DNA of 27,014 nt from Planctomycetota bacterium (GTDB lineage Bacteria; Planctomycetota; Phycisphaerae; Sedimentisphaerales; Anaerohalosphaeraceae), in assembly GCA_021160785.1 (NCBI GenBank), contig JAGHBX010000528.1, forward strand, positions 1 through 27,014, given 5' to 3'. The stretch's first letter is position 1, and each line of letters opens with the position of its first letter. Positions 1-8,237 of the stretch are shown in pieces. The translations under genes and the position numbers were made by a program. Below the pieces are notes generated by a model that was not told the DNA's origin, did no database searches, and saw only the letters and a list, made by a program, of their open reading frames with translations.

Positions 1-748
1 AGTCGTTTGCGCCATAGTCGCTATTGCCGCGGACGTACATGACATGGTATGTTTTTTCCCCGCGGCCCCTGATGCTTCCCACCGGATATCCCTTGATCCG
101 CCCATCTGCAAAGTTAACGCCGAACATGGTTTTATTGCCCTGCATGGTCGTGCTGCGGTATATCGTGGAAGTGGCGAACTGTGAATCGATAATGCGTTCG
201 CCTCGAGCAGTGTTTCCGTACCGGAACTTAAAATACTTTGTATCGATGAAGGGCTTCTGCCTGGAGGTATTCCGGCTCATTGGGTCCGGGTCAGTACCGC
301 TGAAAAGGATAAGCGAGTACAACTCCTTAATACTCGGCAGCCGCCAATCCTTATACCCGCCAACCCTACACCTGGACGCCCCTGCCGCCGCCTGTCTGAA
401 TGTCACTTTTTCGCCGGGATCACTCTGCCACATCAGCCCTGTGTTCAAGTCCGTTACAGTACCGTCGGCATTGTTTTTGTAAGCAGGCTCATTGCCGGCG
501 TACTGTGCATCCTGACCGAAAAAATTGGCGTTGGCTTTAGGGAATTCTATTTCTGCATCGTTGCTATAACACCTGATCTGTGCGGTATCTACGATCATGT
601 ATGCGACTCTGTCGGTTGATGCGTCCGCTGCCGATACGTTGCCAATCCAGGCAAGAATAGCCGTGTACAGGATCAGAGGTATGTAAAAATGAAGCCATAC
701 CTTCTGCCGGGTAGTATTCTTAGGACGTTCAATCATTAGAACCCTCAT
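1..748 (-). CDS. DUF1566 (Lcl C-terminal-like) exported protein, partial at left edge
   Basis: This reading frame is open from an ATG at 748 down to the window edge, so its C-terminus is missing; about 249 codons are visible. A second in-frame ATG at 736 is an alternative start, and neither has a strong Shine-Dalgarno. Residues about 17-41 form a hydrophobic signal segment ending in VSAAD, so the protein is exported. From about residue 78 the sequence reads GQDAQYAGNEPAY, then DGTVTDLNTGLMWQ (95-108) and DWRLPSIKELYSLI (134-147), which is the hallmark of the DUF1566 family. Planctomycetes have many such surface proteins; the function is unknown, though the fold is related to C-type lectin/FGE-like domains in some members (family knowledge). 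It is transcribed away from the gene at 979. The long plus-strand open frame at 24-482 is its antisense shadow. Confidence 0.85.
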   Translation of the reverse strand, partial: MRVLMIERPKNTTRQKVWLHFYIPLILYTAILAWIGNVSAADASTDRVAYMIVDTAQIRCYSNDAEIEFPKANANFFGQDAQYAGNEPAYKNNADGTVTDLNTGLMWQSDPGEKVTFRQAAAGASRCRVGGYKDWRLPSIKELYSLILFSGTDPDPMSRNTSRQKPFIDTKYFKFRYGNTARGERIIDSQFATSTIYRSTTMQGNKTMFGVNFADGRIKGYPVGSIRGRGEKTYHVMYVRGNSDYGAND

Positions 749-978
749 GGCTTCACAGTATTTACGATTCACATCGTAGTAAGACGCATCCCAGGGGCGG
801 CCTTATTGCACCAAAGGAAAGCCGCTTTTCGCAGGATGGCCGGACTTACGGCGGATTATTGCAATAAACCACGACCTTGCGGCGTTTTTCTAACTGGTAA
901 AGCAATCGCCCGGTTAGCGTCCGCGGTGGCGCAAGGGCGATGTGTATCATTTTAACCTGTTTTTTGGAGGATAGCACT
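749..978. promoter_or_regulatory. Divergent intergenic region with palindromes
   Basis: This 230-base gap separates two diverging genes and must hold both promoters. Seen directly: a perfect 12-base palindrome TTATTGCAATAA at 856-867, whose first eight bases recur at 803-810, 53 bases away; and an inverted repeat ATCGCCC (905-911) / GGGCGAT (935-941) with an inner GCG/CGC pair (917-919 with 930-932), ending 24 bases before the GGAGG of the downstream gene. I could not match the region to a known riboswitch, and no convincing -35/-10 pair was found. Confidence 0.35.
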
Positions 979-1623
979 ATGAAGAAACGTCTAATTTTAA
1001 TCGCTGTCGTACTGGTTGCTTTGACAGTCGTATTGACCGCTTTTGCCCAGACCCAGACCGGCGAAAGGCCGCAGCGGGGTCGCGGCGGATTCCAGAATAT
1101 GACGGAGGAGCAAAGAATCCAAATGAGAGAGAGATACCAGAATATGAGCGAGGAGGAGAGGGCTCAGTTTCGGCAGCGTTTCGCCGGGCGGAGTCGTATG
1201 AGCCGCGAAGACCAACTCAAATCCATTTCGGAACTGGAATCACAGCTTGCCAGGCTCAAAGCGAGCATAGAAGCTCAGCCCCAGAGACGGACTAACTACC
1301 GGGACCTGTCCGAGGAGGAAAGAACCAAACTCAGAGAGCAATACACCAAGGCTCGCGAGGCACGTCAGGCCGTGATCACCGCCATCCGGGCCGAGGTCGA
1401 TAAACTCAGCCCGCCACGCACGACAGCCGAACAGATCGCAGCTCTTCGTGAGTTGAGAGAGATTCGCACACTTGCAGAAAAGGAAAAAGCAGCGGAGACC
1501 ACCAAGCGTCTGGCCGCCCTCATCGAGAAACAGGCCCAGCAAATGCCTCGGACCAGAGGACGAGGTGGAGCAAGCAGTGGCGGTCAGCGGAGAGGCACCG
1601 GGCAAGGCGGGCGGACTCAATGA
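979..1623 (+). CDS. Small exported coiled-coil protein with Arg/Gly-rich ends
   Basis: The product is 214 residues. The ATG at 979 is chosen because GGAGG lies at 966-970 and because it starts a classic signal peptide (MKKRLILIAVVLVALTVVLT, cleavage near AFA-Q); an upstream ATG at 940 would add 13 residues without a ribosome site. The mature N-terminus is Arg/Gly-rich (ERPQRGRGGF). Next come two tandem 15-residue units, QNMTEEQRIQMRERY and QNMSEEERAQFRQRF, and a looser third copy near YRDLSEEERTKLREQY, inside a long charged helix that looks like coiled coil. The tail (RTRGRGGASSGGQRRG) is low-complexity. It loosely recalls periplasmic Spy/CpxP-like helical proteins, but I do not recognise the family. 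It is followed by a PQQ-propeller gene 101 bases later. Confidence 0.75.
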   Translation: MKKRLILIAVVLVALTVVLTAFAQTQTGERPQRGRGGFQNMTEEQRIQMRERYQNMSEEERAQFRQRFAGRSRMSREDQLKSISELESQLARLKASIEAQPQRRTNYRDLSEEERTKLREQYTKAREARQAVITAIRAEVDKLSPPRTTAEQIAALRELREIRTLAEKEKAAETTKRLAALIEKQAQQMPRTRGRGGASSGGQRRGTGQGGRTQ

Positions 1624-1724
1624 TTCCAGTCAGCACCACATAATGTCAGACGACGATACTGCATGAAGCGGGGACAAATTCCCTTTGGCTCACGCATACG
1701 ATTATTTTTAAAAGGTGCAAAGAG

Positions 1725-3611
1725 ATGAAGGTTAGAGTAACTATGACAGCAATTGTCTTGATGGTAGTCGCTTGCAGCAGTCTGGCCGCCGATTGGCCGC
1801 AATGGCGGGGGCCGAACCGCGACGCCAAGTCGGCAGACACCGGCTTGCTCAAAGAATGGCCTAACGATGGTCCGCCACTCGCCTGGAAAATTGATAAACT
1901 CGGCGGCGGAGACAGCGCTCCGGCGATTGACGACGGGCAAATTTTCTTCATGAGCAATCGCGGTGACGACGAAGTCGTCTGGGCCCTGTCCGAAAAAGAT
2001 GGCAAGGAGCTTTGGGTAACCAGCCTTGGCCCGGCTTTGGCGCAGCGGGCATCACAGGGAAAAGAGGGGCCCGCGTGCACGCCGACCGTCGACGGCGAAC
2101 GACTCTATGTGGAGGGTTTGGCTGGTAACGTGGTCTGTCTGCAAGTCGAAGACGGCAAGATCGTCTGGCAACGCAGCCTGACAGAGGATTTTGGCGGACG
2201 CGTACCCATGTGGAGTTACCGCGAATCGCCGCTGGTTGACGGCGATAAGGTTATCTGCACGCCCGGCGGGGCAGATGCGACCCTGGCAGCTCTGAACAAG
2301 TTGACTGGCGAGACGATATGGAAGAGCAAAATGCCCGATGCCGCTGCGAGCACTGCGGCAACTGGGCCCGCAGGTCGTCCAGGTGGTTCTGGTCGTGCCG
2401 GTGGGCAGGCCGGTGGTTCGGCTACGGCGATCACGGGAACCAGGGATCCGGGATTGTTCACGAGCGAGCATTTTTCGATGACAGCTTTCTCCTGCAAGAT
2501 TGGCAATGGCAAGTATCTTGCGAAGCTTTACTTTGCGGAGACCTACGAAGGTATTACCGGTCCCGGCCAGCGAGTTTTTTCCTACAATGTCCAGGGGCGT
2601 GAATTCGAGGACTTTGACATTTGGGTGAAAGCTGGCGGTCCCAGAGGCGCCTATATCGAAGCGGTACCTGTGGAAGTGACCAACGGAGAGTTTCGCATTG
2701 CTTTTACGCCCAAGGTCGAAAACCCGGCAATCAAGGCGATTGAAATAATCCCGCAGGCAGGTGCGGCGTCATCGGCGACGACAATACGGATCAATGCCGG
2801 ATCGTCCGAGCCATTTAAGGATTCGAGCGGCCAGGTTTGGCAGCCGGATACAGGTTTTGAGGGAGGCATGACGAGCCAGATGTCCGCCGGTTCGGGAGGC
2901 GGCTCTGGTGGTACCAGACGCTACGGCGGTGGACGTGGTGGTTTCGGCGGCGGTGGTTATAGGGCAGCGTACTCGTCGGTCATAGCGATCGACTTCGACG
3001 GTCAGCGCCAGTACGTGCAACTCATCTCTAATGCACTTGTAGGATTCGCGGCGTCCGACGGGAAGTTCCTGTGGCGGTATGACAAACCCGCTAACCGCAT
3101 GGGTATTAACTGTTCCACGCCGCTGTACCACGAGGGCGCGGTGTTCGCCTCATCGGCATACGGGGCGGGCGGAGGATTGGTGAAACTGAGCAAAGATTCC
3201 GATGGCGCTGTCAAAGCCGAGGAAGTCTATGCCACCACCGATATGCAGAACCACCACGGCGGCATGATCCTCGTCGACGGTTACCTCTACGGCGCAAACG
3301 GCGGCAATGAGGGCGGCGCGCTGGTCTGCCTGGACTTCAAGACGGGCAAGGTCATGTGGGACCAGCGCCAGAGCGCCGGTCGTCGCGCGAAGGGCTCGGT
3401 GGCACTGGCGGATGGGCGACTGTACTATCGTATGGAGAGCGGCACCGTGCTCCTGATTGAGCCGAGCCCGAAGCAGTACATTGAGCGCGGGCGTTTTGAA
3501 CAGCCGGATCGCAGCAGGCCGCCGGCCTGGGCCCACCCGGTCATTGCCAACGGCAAACTATACGTGCGCGACCAGGACGTACTGTTCTGCTACGACGTCA
3601 AGGCCAAGTAA
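1725..3611 (+). CDS. PQQ-like beta-propeller protein with inserted malectin-like domain
   Basis: The 628-residue product is exported: the signal is followed by ADWPQWRGPNRD, the hallmark start of planctomycete PQQ-like propellers; VVAC at 14-17 could also act as a lipobox. Propeller blades with the repeated pattern (DGxxxWxxxL, LDxKTGKVMW) occur at about 23-215 and again at about 415-628. Between them lies an insert. Residues 241-344 match the second half of a malectin domain (TSEHFSMTAFS, KLYFAETYEG, GQRVFSYNVQG, FDIWVKAG, AIKAIEII), and residues 352-381 match its first half (TIRINAGSSEPFKDSSGQVW, GFEGG), so the halves are in reversed order. Gly/Arg/Ser-rich linkers (about 208-236 and 385-412) flank the insert. 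The propeller probably scaffolds or binds ligand rather than acting as a PQQ dehydrogenase (inference). ATG 1743 is a weaker alternative start. Confidence 0.85.
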   Translation: MKVRVTMTAIVLMVVACSSLAADWPQWRGPNRDAKSADTGLLKEWPNDGPPLAWKIDKLGGGDSAPAIDDGQIFFMSNRGDDEVVWALSEKDGKELWVTSLGPALAQRASQGKEGPACTPTVDGERLYVEGLAGNVVCLQVEDGKIVWQRSLTEDFGGRVPMWSYRESPLVDGDKVICTPGGADATLAALNKLTGETIWKSKMPDAAASTAATGPAGRPGGSGRAGGQAGGSATAITGTRDPGLFTSEHFSMTAFSCKIGNGKYLAKLYFAETYEGITGPGQRVFSYNVQGREFEDFDIWVKAGGPRGAYIEAVPVEVTNGEFRIAFTPKVENPAIKAIEIIPQAGAASSATTIRINAGSSEPFKDSSGQVWQPDTGFEGGMTSQMSAGSGGGSGGTRRYGGGRGGFGGGGYRAAYSSVIAIDFDGQRQYVQLISNALVGFAASDGKFLWRYDKPANRMGINCSTPLYHEGAVFASSAYGAGGGLVKLSKDSDGAVKAEEVYATTDMQNHHGGMILVDGYLYGANGGNEGGALVCLDFKTGKVMWDQRQSAGRRAKGSVALADGRLYYRMESGTVLLIEPSPKQYIERGRFEQPDRSRPPAWAHPVIANGKLYVRDQDVLFCYDVKAK

Positions 3612-3656
3612 CCAAACCCGTGTAAGAGTAAATTTTGGATGAAGGAGAAAGAGAAG

Positions 3657-4349
3657 ATGAGACATGTAAGACAATCGGCTATTGTTGCAAGTATTCTTAT
3701 TATTGGGATTTCAGTAATCTTGTTTACAAACGCTCTTGGGCAACGTTCATCCAGGCCGAGGGGAGGCCAAATGATTGTATCGGAACTTGAGAAGCCTCCT
3801 GTCCCGAAAGACGACAATGAAAAGAAGATTCTTGGTATTCTGGCTGATATCCGCGCAACTCAAAGCTACAGGAATGTGCCGCCGCAGGACGGGCGATTCC
3901 TTCGCATCACGGCCCAGGCGATGAATGCAAAAAATGTCGTTGAGATCGGAACATCCACCGGCTACTCCGGCATCTGGTTCGGTATGGCGCTTCAAAAAAC
4001 CGGCGGCAAGCTGACGACATACGAAATCGATGCACAACGCGCCGCTACCGCCCGCGCCAATTTCAAGCGAGCGGGTATGGCCGATATCATCACCATCGTC
4101 GAAGGAGACGCACACGAGGAAGTGAAGAAACTGAAAAACCCAATCGACATTCTCTTTCTCGATGCGGACAAAGAAGGCTACATCGATTATCTTAACAAAC
4201 TGTTGCCGTTAGTCCGTCCCGGCGGCCTTGTCATTGCCCACAACATCAATACCAGGATGGCCGATCCGAGGTATATGAAAGCCATAACCACAGACCCAAA
4301 GCTCGAAACCATCGTTCGAAGCGGAGTCGGCCTGACTCTCAAGAAATGA
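3657..4349 (+). CDS. Exported class I SAM-dependent O-methyltransferase-like protein
   Basis: The product is 230 residues if started at the ATG at 3657, which has AGGAG nine bases upstream (3643-3647); an earlier ATG at 3639 would add six lysine/glutamate-rich residues and lacks a good site. The N-terminus (AIVASILIIGISVILFTNALG) is a signal peptide or membrane anchor. The rest is a catechol/caffeoyl-CoA O-methyltransferase-type Rossmann fold: SAM-binding VVEIGTSTGYSG at 94-105, an acidic TYEID strand end, EGDA, and the metal-site motif LDADKEGY at 168-175, then PLVRPGGLVIAHN. The family methylates small phenolic or similar hydroxyls using SAM and a divalent cation (family knowledge). An exported SAM enzyme is odd. 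It ends 28 bases after the propeller stop begins a short gap and may be co-transcribed with it. Confidence 0.85.
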   Translation: MRHVRQSAIVASILIIGISVILFTNALGQRSSRPRGGQMIVSELEKPPVPKDDNEKKILGILADIRATQSYRNVPPQDGRFLRITAQAMNAKNVVEIGTSTGYSGIWFGMALQKTGGKLTTYEIDAQRAATARANFKRAGMADIITIVEGDAHEEVKKLKNPIDILFLDADKEGYIDYLNKLLPLVRPGGLVIAHNINTRMADPRYMKAITTDPKLETIVRSGVGLTLKK

Positions 4350-4449
4350 TGATTCCGTATTAATGGATTGGCGTCCATCTACGTTGTACGGTACATAAGC
4401 TCGTAAGCGGAAGTCAGAGTGCGCGGCAACGACGACTGACTATCTCCTT

Positions 4450-5562
4450 TTAACTGAAATCGCCTGCACCCTGTCGGCTCAGGCTCACTTCATTAATTTC
4501 ATATAACGGCAACAGCGAACGCATTATATCCACTACGGTTATGATACCGCACAATTTTCGGTCCCCTTCGACGACCGCCAGGCAACTGATCTTCTGTTTT
4601 CGCATAGTCAAAGCCGCATCCGACAGTTTCGCATCGGCCGATATACATGACACATGGCGAGTCATTATCCGCTCCAGCGGCATCTCCAGGCTAATAGACA
4701 ATTTGTCGACTTCAAAGAGGTGGCCTCTAAATTCGCCGCTGTCTCTCGGCGGACGCCGGCCTGCAAACGGAAGCTGCCTGAGGATATCACGATCCGAGAT
4801 TATCCCGACAAGTGCGCCTTGTTCGTCGACGATAGGCATGTGCCTGAACCTGTGCTGCTGCAGCATATCCTTTGCACTGCCCAGCACATCGGCGCTTCCC
4901 AGGCTGACCACATCGGCTGTCATCGCATCGCCTGCGGTTATTCCGGCAAACAAATGAAACGCTCCTGCGGCGTCGGCATAACTCAGTTCCAGATCGTCGA
5001 ACAGATTATTATTTTCCGACGCATCGAACAGCACCTTGAAAACCTCATCCAGTTTAACTGTCCATCGAAGTATATCCGTAGTCGTAATAATCCCTGCAAG
5101 GCCCGTTTCGTCCTGGACCGGAACGATATCGACATGGCTCACAAGCATGGTTTCGATTACCTCGGGTATGGAGGCAGTCGGCGAAACGGATTTGGGCTTT
5201 CGGGCGACGATCTGCGTAAGCAACTGACGCATTGCCCTTGGATCGATTTCCATCGGTCCGATTTCTTCCAGATCGGTTTCTTCGGTCCTGGGAAAACCCA
5301 GCCGCAGCACATCCCTTTCCGAAACAATCCCAATAAACTCCGGGGAGCTTTTGTCGCCGTCGGGATAATCCACAACCGGTGCATGTCGTACACGGTAATT
5401 TTCCATGAACCTGCAAAAAGCCGCAACCCTATGATCCAGCGTCAGCGTTTTCACTTCGGTATTCATAATATCGCCTGCGGTCCGCATCGGCATCAATGAA
5501 AGCTGCATATGCTCGGCCATCTTTTCAATCAGATCAATAACACTAATCTTCTCGTCAGCCAT
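4450..5562 (-). CDS. Four-CBS-domain (double Bateman module) protein
   Basis: The product is 370 residues from the ATG at 5562, which has GGAG just upstream; a GTG at 5598 would add 12 residues. Four CBS motifs are visible in order: IMNTEVKTLTLDHRV to GIVSERDVLRL, then VARKPKSVSPTASIPEV to GIITTTDILRW, then AMTADVVSLGSADV to GIISDRDILRQL, and IMTRHVSCISADAKL to GIITVVDIMRSL. The paired arrangement makes two Bateman modules, which commonly bind adenosine nucleotides and act as energy sensors (family knowledge). There is no attached enzyme or transporter domain and no signal peptide, so it is a cytosolic stand-alone regulator. It is transcribed toward the methyltransferase gene with about 100 bases between the stops, where I see no clear terminator. 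Confidence 0.9.
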   Translation of the reverse strand: MADEKISVIDLIEKMAEHMQLSLMPMRTAGDIMNTEVKTLTLDHRVAAFCRFMENYRVRHAPVVDYPDGDKSSPEFIGIVSERDVLRLGFPRTEETDLEEIGPMEIDPRAMRQLLTQIVARKPKSVSPTASIPEVIETMLVSHVDIVPVQDETGLAGIITTTDILRWTVKLDEVFKVLFDASENNNLFDDLELSYADAAGAFHLFAGITAGDAMTADVVSLGSADVLGSAKDMLQQHRFRHMPIVDEQGALVGIISDRDILRQLPFAGRRPPRDSGEFRGHLFEVDKLSISLEMPLERIMTRHVSCISADAKLSDAALTMRKQKISCLAVVEGDRKLCGIITVVDIMRSLLPLYEINEVSLSRQGAGDFS

Positions 5563-5967
5563 CTTTTCTCCGCATTGAACCAAATTGACATTTCCCACTT
5601 AAACATGTAAAGAACATAATGTACTTATGCTCCTCGCATTTTATCGGAATCTTACAGGTGCGACTTTCCCGAAAAATGGGACCCAATCTCAATTATTCGA
5701 AGACTATAACAGGGCAAAAAATGGCCCCCTTTTCGCGAATTGACTCTTACAGCCATACAACCCTTTCTCCGCCAATCACGCCAAAAATACCCGGTTTTGT
5801 CGCTGAAAGTTCCCGGGCAGAACTGAAAAAACGTAAGAACTTGCAATTTTAAGAGAAATGTGCTAACTTCATGACAATTCTAAAGGCATAGCGCATAGCG
5901 ATCTTCTGTATAAATCGCAAAAATAGGAAATGTCGGTCAATACAATCTCACAGGAAGGAAAAGCACT
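5563..5967. promoter_or_regulatory. Divergent intergenic region upstream of the glycosidase operon
   Basis: This gap of about 400 bases lies between the CBS gene and the GH28 gene, which diverge. I see no gene in it: two short open frames (5619-5852 plus, 5652-5846 minus) have neither ribosome sites nor protein-like composition. Noted elements are a possible -10 TATAAA at 5909-5914 without a matching -35, a tandem heptamer GCATAGC at 5887-5900, an inverted repeat AGTTC/GAACT around CCGGG at 5808-5824, and the GH28 ribosome site AGGAAGG close to its ATG. The first gene of a polysaccharide operon should be controlled here (inference). Confidence 0.3.
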
Positions 5968-8184
5968 ATGAACAAGATGAACCTCCGGAAAACAGTTGCA
6001 AGAAACGTATCTTTCGCACTCCTGACGGTCGCCCTTCTCCTGGCGTGCGGCTGCCCCGGCGCTGTGGTAAAGAAGGACCTGGCCTCCGGACAGCGGACCG
6101 GCTGGGACCAGTTGCCCGAGATTCTGAGCCGCATCGTCCCGCCGACGTTTCCGGACCGTGATTTCAACGTGGCCGTTTACGGCGCCAAGGGAGATGGTGT
6201 TACCGACTGCAATCCGGCCTTCAAGAAGGCGATCACCGCATGCACCAAGGCCGGCGGTGGACGCGTCGTCGTCCCGAAAGGCACATGGCTGACCAATGGT
6301 CCCATCCACCTGGACAACAACGTCAATTTTCACGTCACAAAAGACGCAAAAATCCTGTTCGGCACGAACTTTGACGATTATCTTCCCCACGTCAGGGTAC
6401 GGTGGGAAGGCACCGAGTGCTACAACTATTCGCCGCTGGTCTACGCGTACCAAAAGACTAATATCGCCCTTACCGGAAAAGGCTCTCTCAGCGGGCAGGC
6501 TGAAAACTCGTGGTCCAGATGGAGCGGGAAGACCAAGCCTAACACGACATCCAACGAGGAACTGCGCAAGATGAACCACGACGATGTTCCTGTGGAAGAC
6601 ATCAAGATTTATGCCAAGCCGACGTTTTTCGAACCGTTCGAGTGCACGAATGTGCTCATCGAAGACGTGACGATTCTCGATTATCCGTTCTGGTGCGTCC
6701 ACCCCGTCTATTGCACGAATGTAACGATTCGCAGACTCGTCCTCGACAGTCATAACTCCAACAACGACGGGCTCGATCCGGATTCCTGCACGGACGTGCT
6801 GATGGAAGACTGCTTCCTGGACCAGAGCGACGACTGTCTGGCGATCAAAGCCGGCCGTGACAACAGCGCATGGCGTAAAGGCCGGCCCTGCGAAAATATC
6901 GTTATACGAAACATGCCCTCGAACTTTGGCGGTATAGCTATCGGCAGCGAGATTGCCGGCGGCGTCCGCAACGTCTTTTTCTACGATTGCAAATTTGAAA
7001 GCGGCAATGTGCTGTACTGTAAGTCGAACCTGGACAGGGGTGGATTCATCAAAAACATCTATATCAAAGACCTTGATATAGGCAAGGCACGGATTCTCAG
7101 ATTAAGAAACAACTACCACGGCTATCGAGGCGGCAACTTCCCAACGGAGATTCGCAATATCAACATCGAAAACGTGCATATCGGGGCAGGGAACGACGAG
7201 ACGATCTCCCTCCAGGGCGTGGAATCGGCGCTCGTTTACGACGTCTTCATAAAAGACGTCACCGTCGATACACTCGAGAAGGGGCCGATCATGCACCTTC
7301 GAAACGCTGAAAATGTCGTGCTCACAAACGTAGTTATCGCAGGCGTTCTTCAGCCCACTAACCCGCCGATGATGCCGCCCGAAGAAAAAGAGCAGGAAGG
7401 AACGGCGTCTATCGCCCCCAGTCGCAGCGGAAAGTGGAGCACCCCTTCAAACTGGGAGACCGGACGTGACGGCGCGCGCCTGAAATGGAGCGGCGACAAA
7501 GCCAATCGGCTGCCTGACGACAAGATAGACGAGCGGGTATTGATCGGAAAGAAGCAGGGCGTTACGCTGACCCTCGATCGCGATATCGACGGTGAGTTCG
7601 AGATTCGGGTCTATGAGGAATCGACATTTATCATTCCTGACGGCCGCACGTTCAAGGTCAACGGGCCGTTCATTGTCGACCGGCACAAGAGCGTGGCGAA
7701 GCAACTCGGCGGAACGGTTAAAGTCGCCGGGAGCCTTGATATCGACACCACGACCGGCCGCTACGTGATCGAAGGCGGAACAGTTAGCTGTAGCAGAGTG
7801 AGACTCAACGAAGGGATGTTTGTTGTCGACGACCACCAGGGCAAGATAACGTCGATAACCGTTAACGGCGCGTATGAAACCGGCGACGGTGAAGGCAATA
7901 CGACAACGATATTTGTCGCCCACAAAAACGGGGTAGCGGCCGTGCAGTGCGTCGATCTGAATCTGGACGCCTATACGGGCGAATTCCTGGTCGTCGACGT
8001 CTCGGCTTATGACTACGCCAAAAACGGCGACCTTGTGCTGTTCTCATACAGTGGGGCCCGAAAGGACACCTTCGACGGCGGACCGGAGAAACCGGAAGCC
8101 CAAGTCAAAATTATCGGCGCCCAGGCCGATGTGGTATACGATGACGATGCAAAGAAAGTCAAGCTGACAAACTTTCGACCATAA
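5968..8184 (+). CDS. GH28 polygalacturonase-like lipoprotein with extra C-terminal domain
   Basis: The 738-residue product starts at an ATG behind AGGAAGG. A lipobox (LLAC, then GCP) ends the signal peptide, so it is probably a lipoprotein. Residues about 55-460 form a right-handed beta-helix of the GH28 family: FNVAVYGAKGDGVTD near the start, NNDGLDPDSC with D267 and D270, SDDCLAIKAG with D288 and D289, GGIAIGSE (321-328) in place of the canonical GHG, and CKSN with K352 in place of RIK. This variant set is common in bacterial exo-acting GH28 enzymes that hydrolyse galacturonide bonds (family knowledge). Residues about 465-738 are a separate beta-rich domain starting at SGKWSTPSNWETG and ending in LVLFSYSGARKDTFDGG; it resembles beta-solenoid segments of planctomycete surface proteins and could bind polysaccharide. 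First gene of a three-gene glycosidase run. Confidence 0.88.
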   Translation: MNKMNLRKTVARNVSFALLTVALLLACGCPGAVVKKDLASGQRTGWDQLPEILSRIVPPTFPDRDFNVAVYGAKGDGVTDCNPAFKKAITACTKAGGGRVVVPKGTWLTNGPIHLDNNVNFHVTKDAKILFGTNFDDYLPHVRVRWEGTECYNYSPLVYAYQKTNIALTGKGSLSGQAENSWSRWSGKTKPNTTSNEELRKMNHDDVPVEDIKIYAKPTFFEPFECTNVLIEDVTILDYPFWCVHPVYCTNVTIRRLVLDSHNSNNDGLDPDSCTDVLMEDCFLDQSDDCLAIKAGRDNSAWRKGRPCENIVIRNMPSNFGGIAIGSEIAGGVRNVFFYDCKFESGNVLYCKSNLDRGGFIKNIYIKDLDIGKARILRLRNNYHGYRGGNFPTEIRNINIENVHIGAGNDETISLQGVESALVYDVFIKDVTVDTLEKGPIMHLRNAENVVLTNVVIAGVLQPTNPPMMPPEEKEQEGTASIAPSRSGKWSTPSNWETGRDGARLKWSGDKANRLPDDKIDERVLIGKKQGVTLTLDRDIDGEFEIRVYEESTFIIPDGRTFKVNGPFIVDRHKSVAKQLGGTVKVAGSLDIDTTTGRYVIEGGTVSCSRVRLNEGMFVVDDHQGKITSITVNGAYETGDGEGNTTTIFVAHKNGVAAVQCVDLNLDAYTGEFLVVDVSAYDYAKNGDLVLFSYSGARKDTFDGGPEKPEAQVKIIGAQADVVYDDDAKKVKLTNFRP

Positions 8185-8237
8185 GACGGTGAAGTCGGCT
8201 ATCCATGAAAAAAAGAAAATCCAAAAGGAGGAGTTTT

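Noticed and set aside
4654..5499. A 281-codon plus-strand open frame
   Set aside because: It is antisense to the CBS-domain gene and shows no known motif.
5619..5852. Short open frames on both strands in the gap before the GH28 gene
   Set aside because: They have no ribosome sites and random-like composition.
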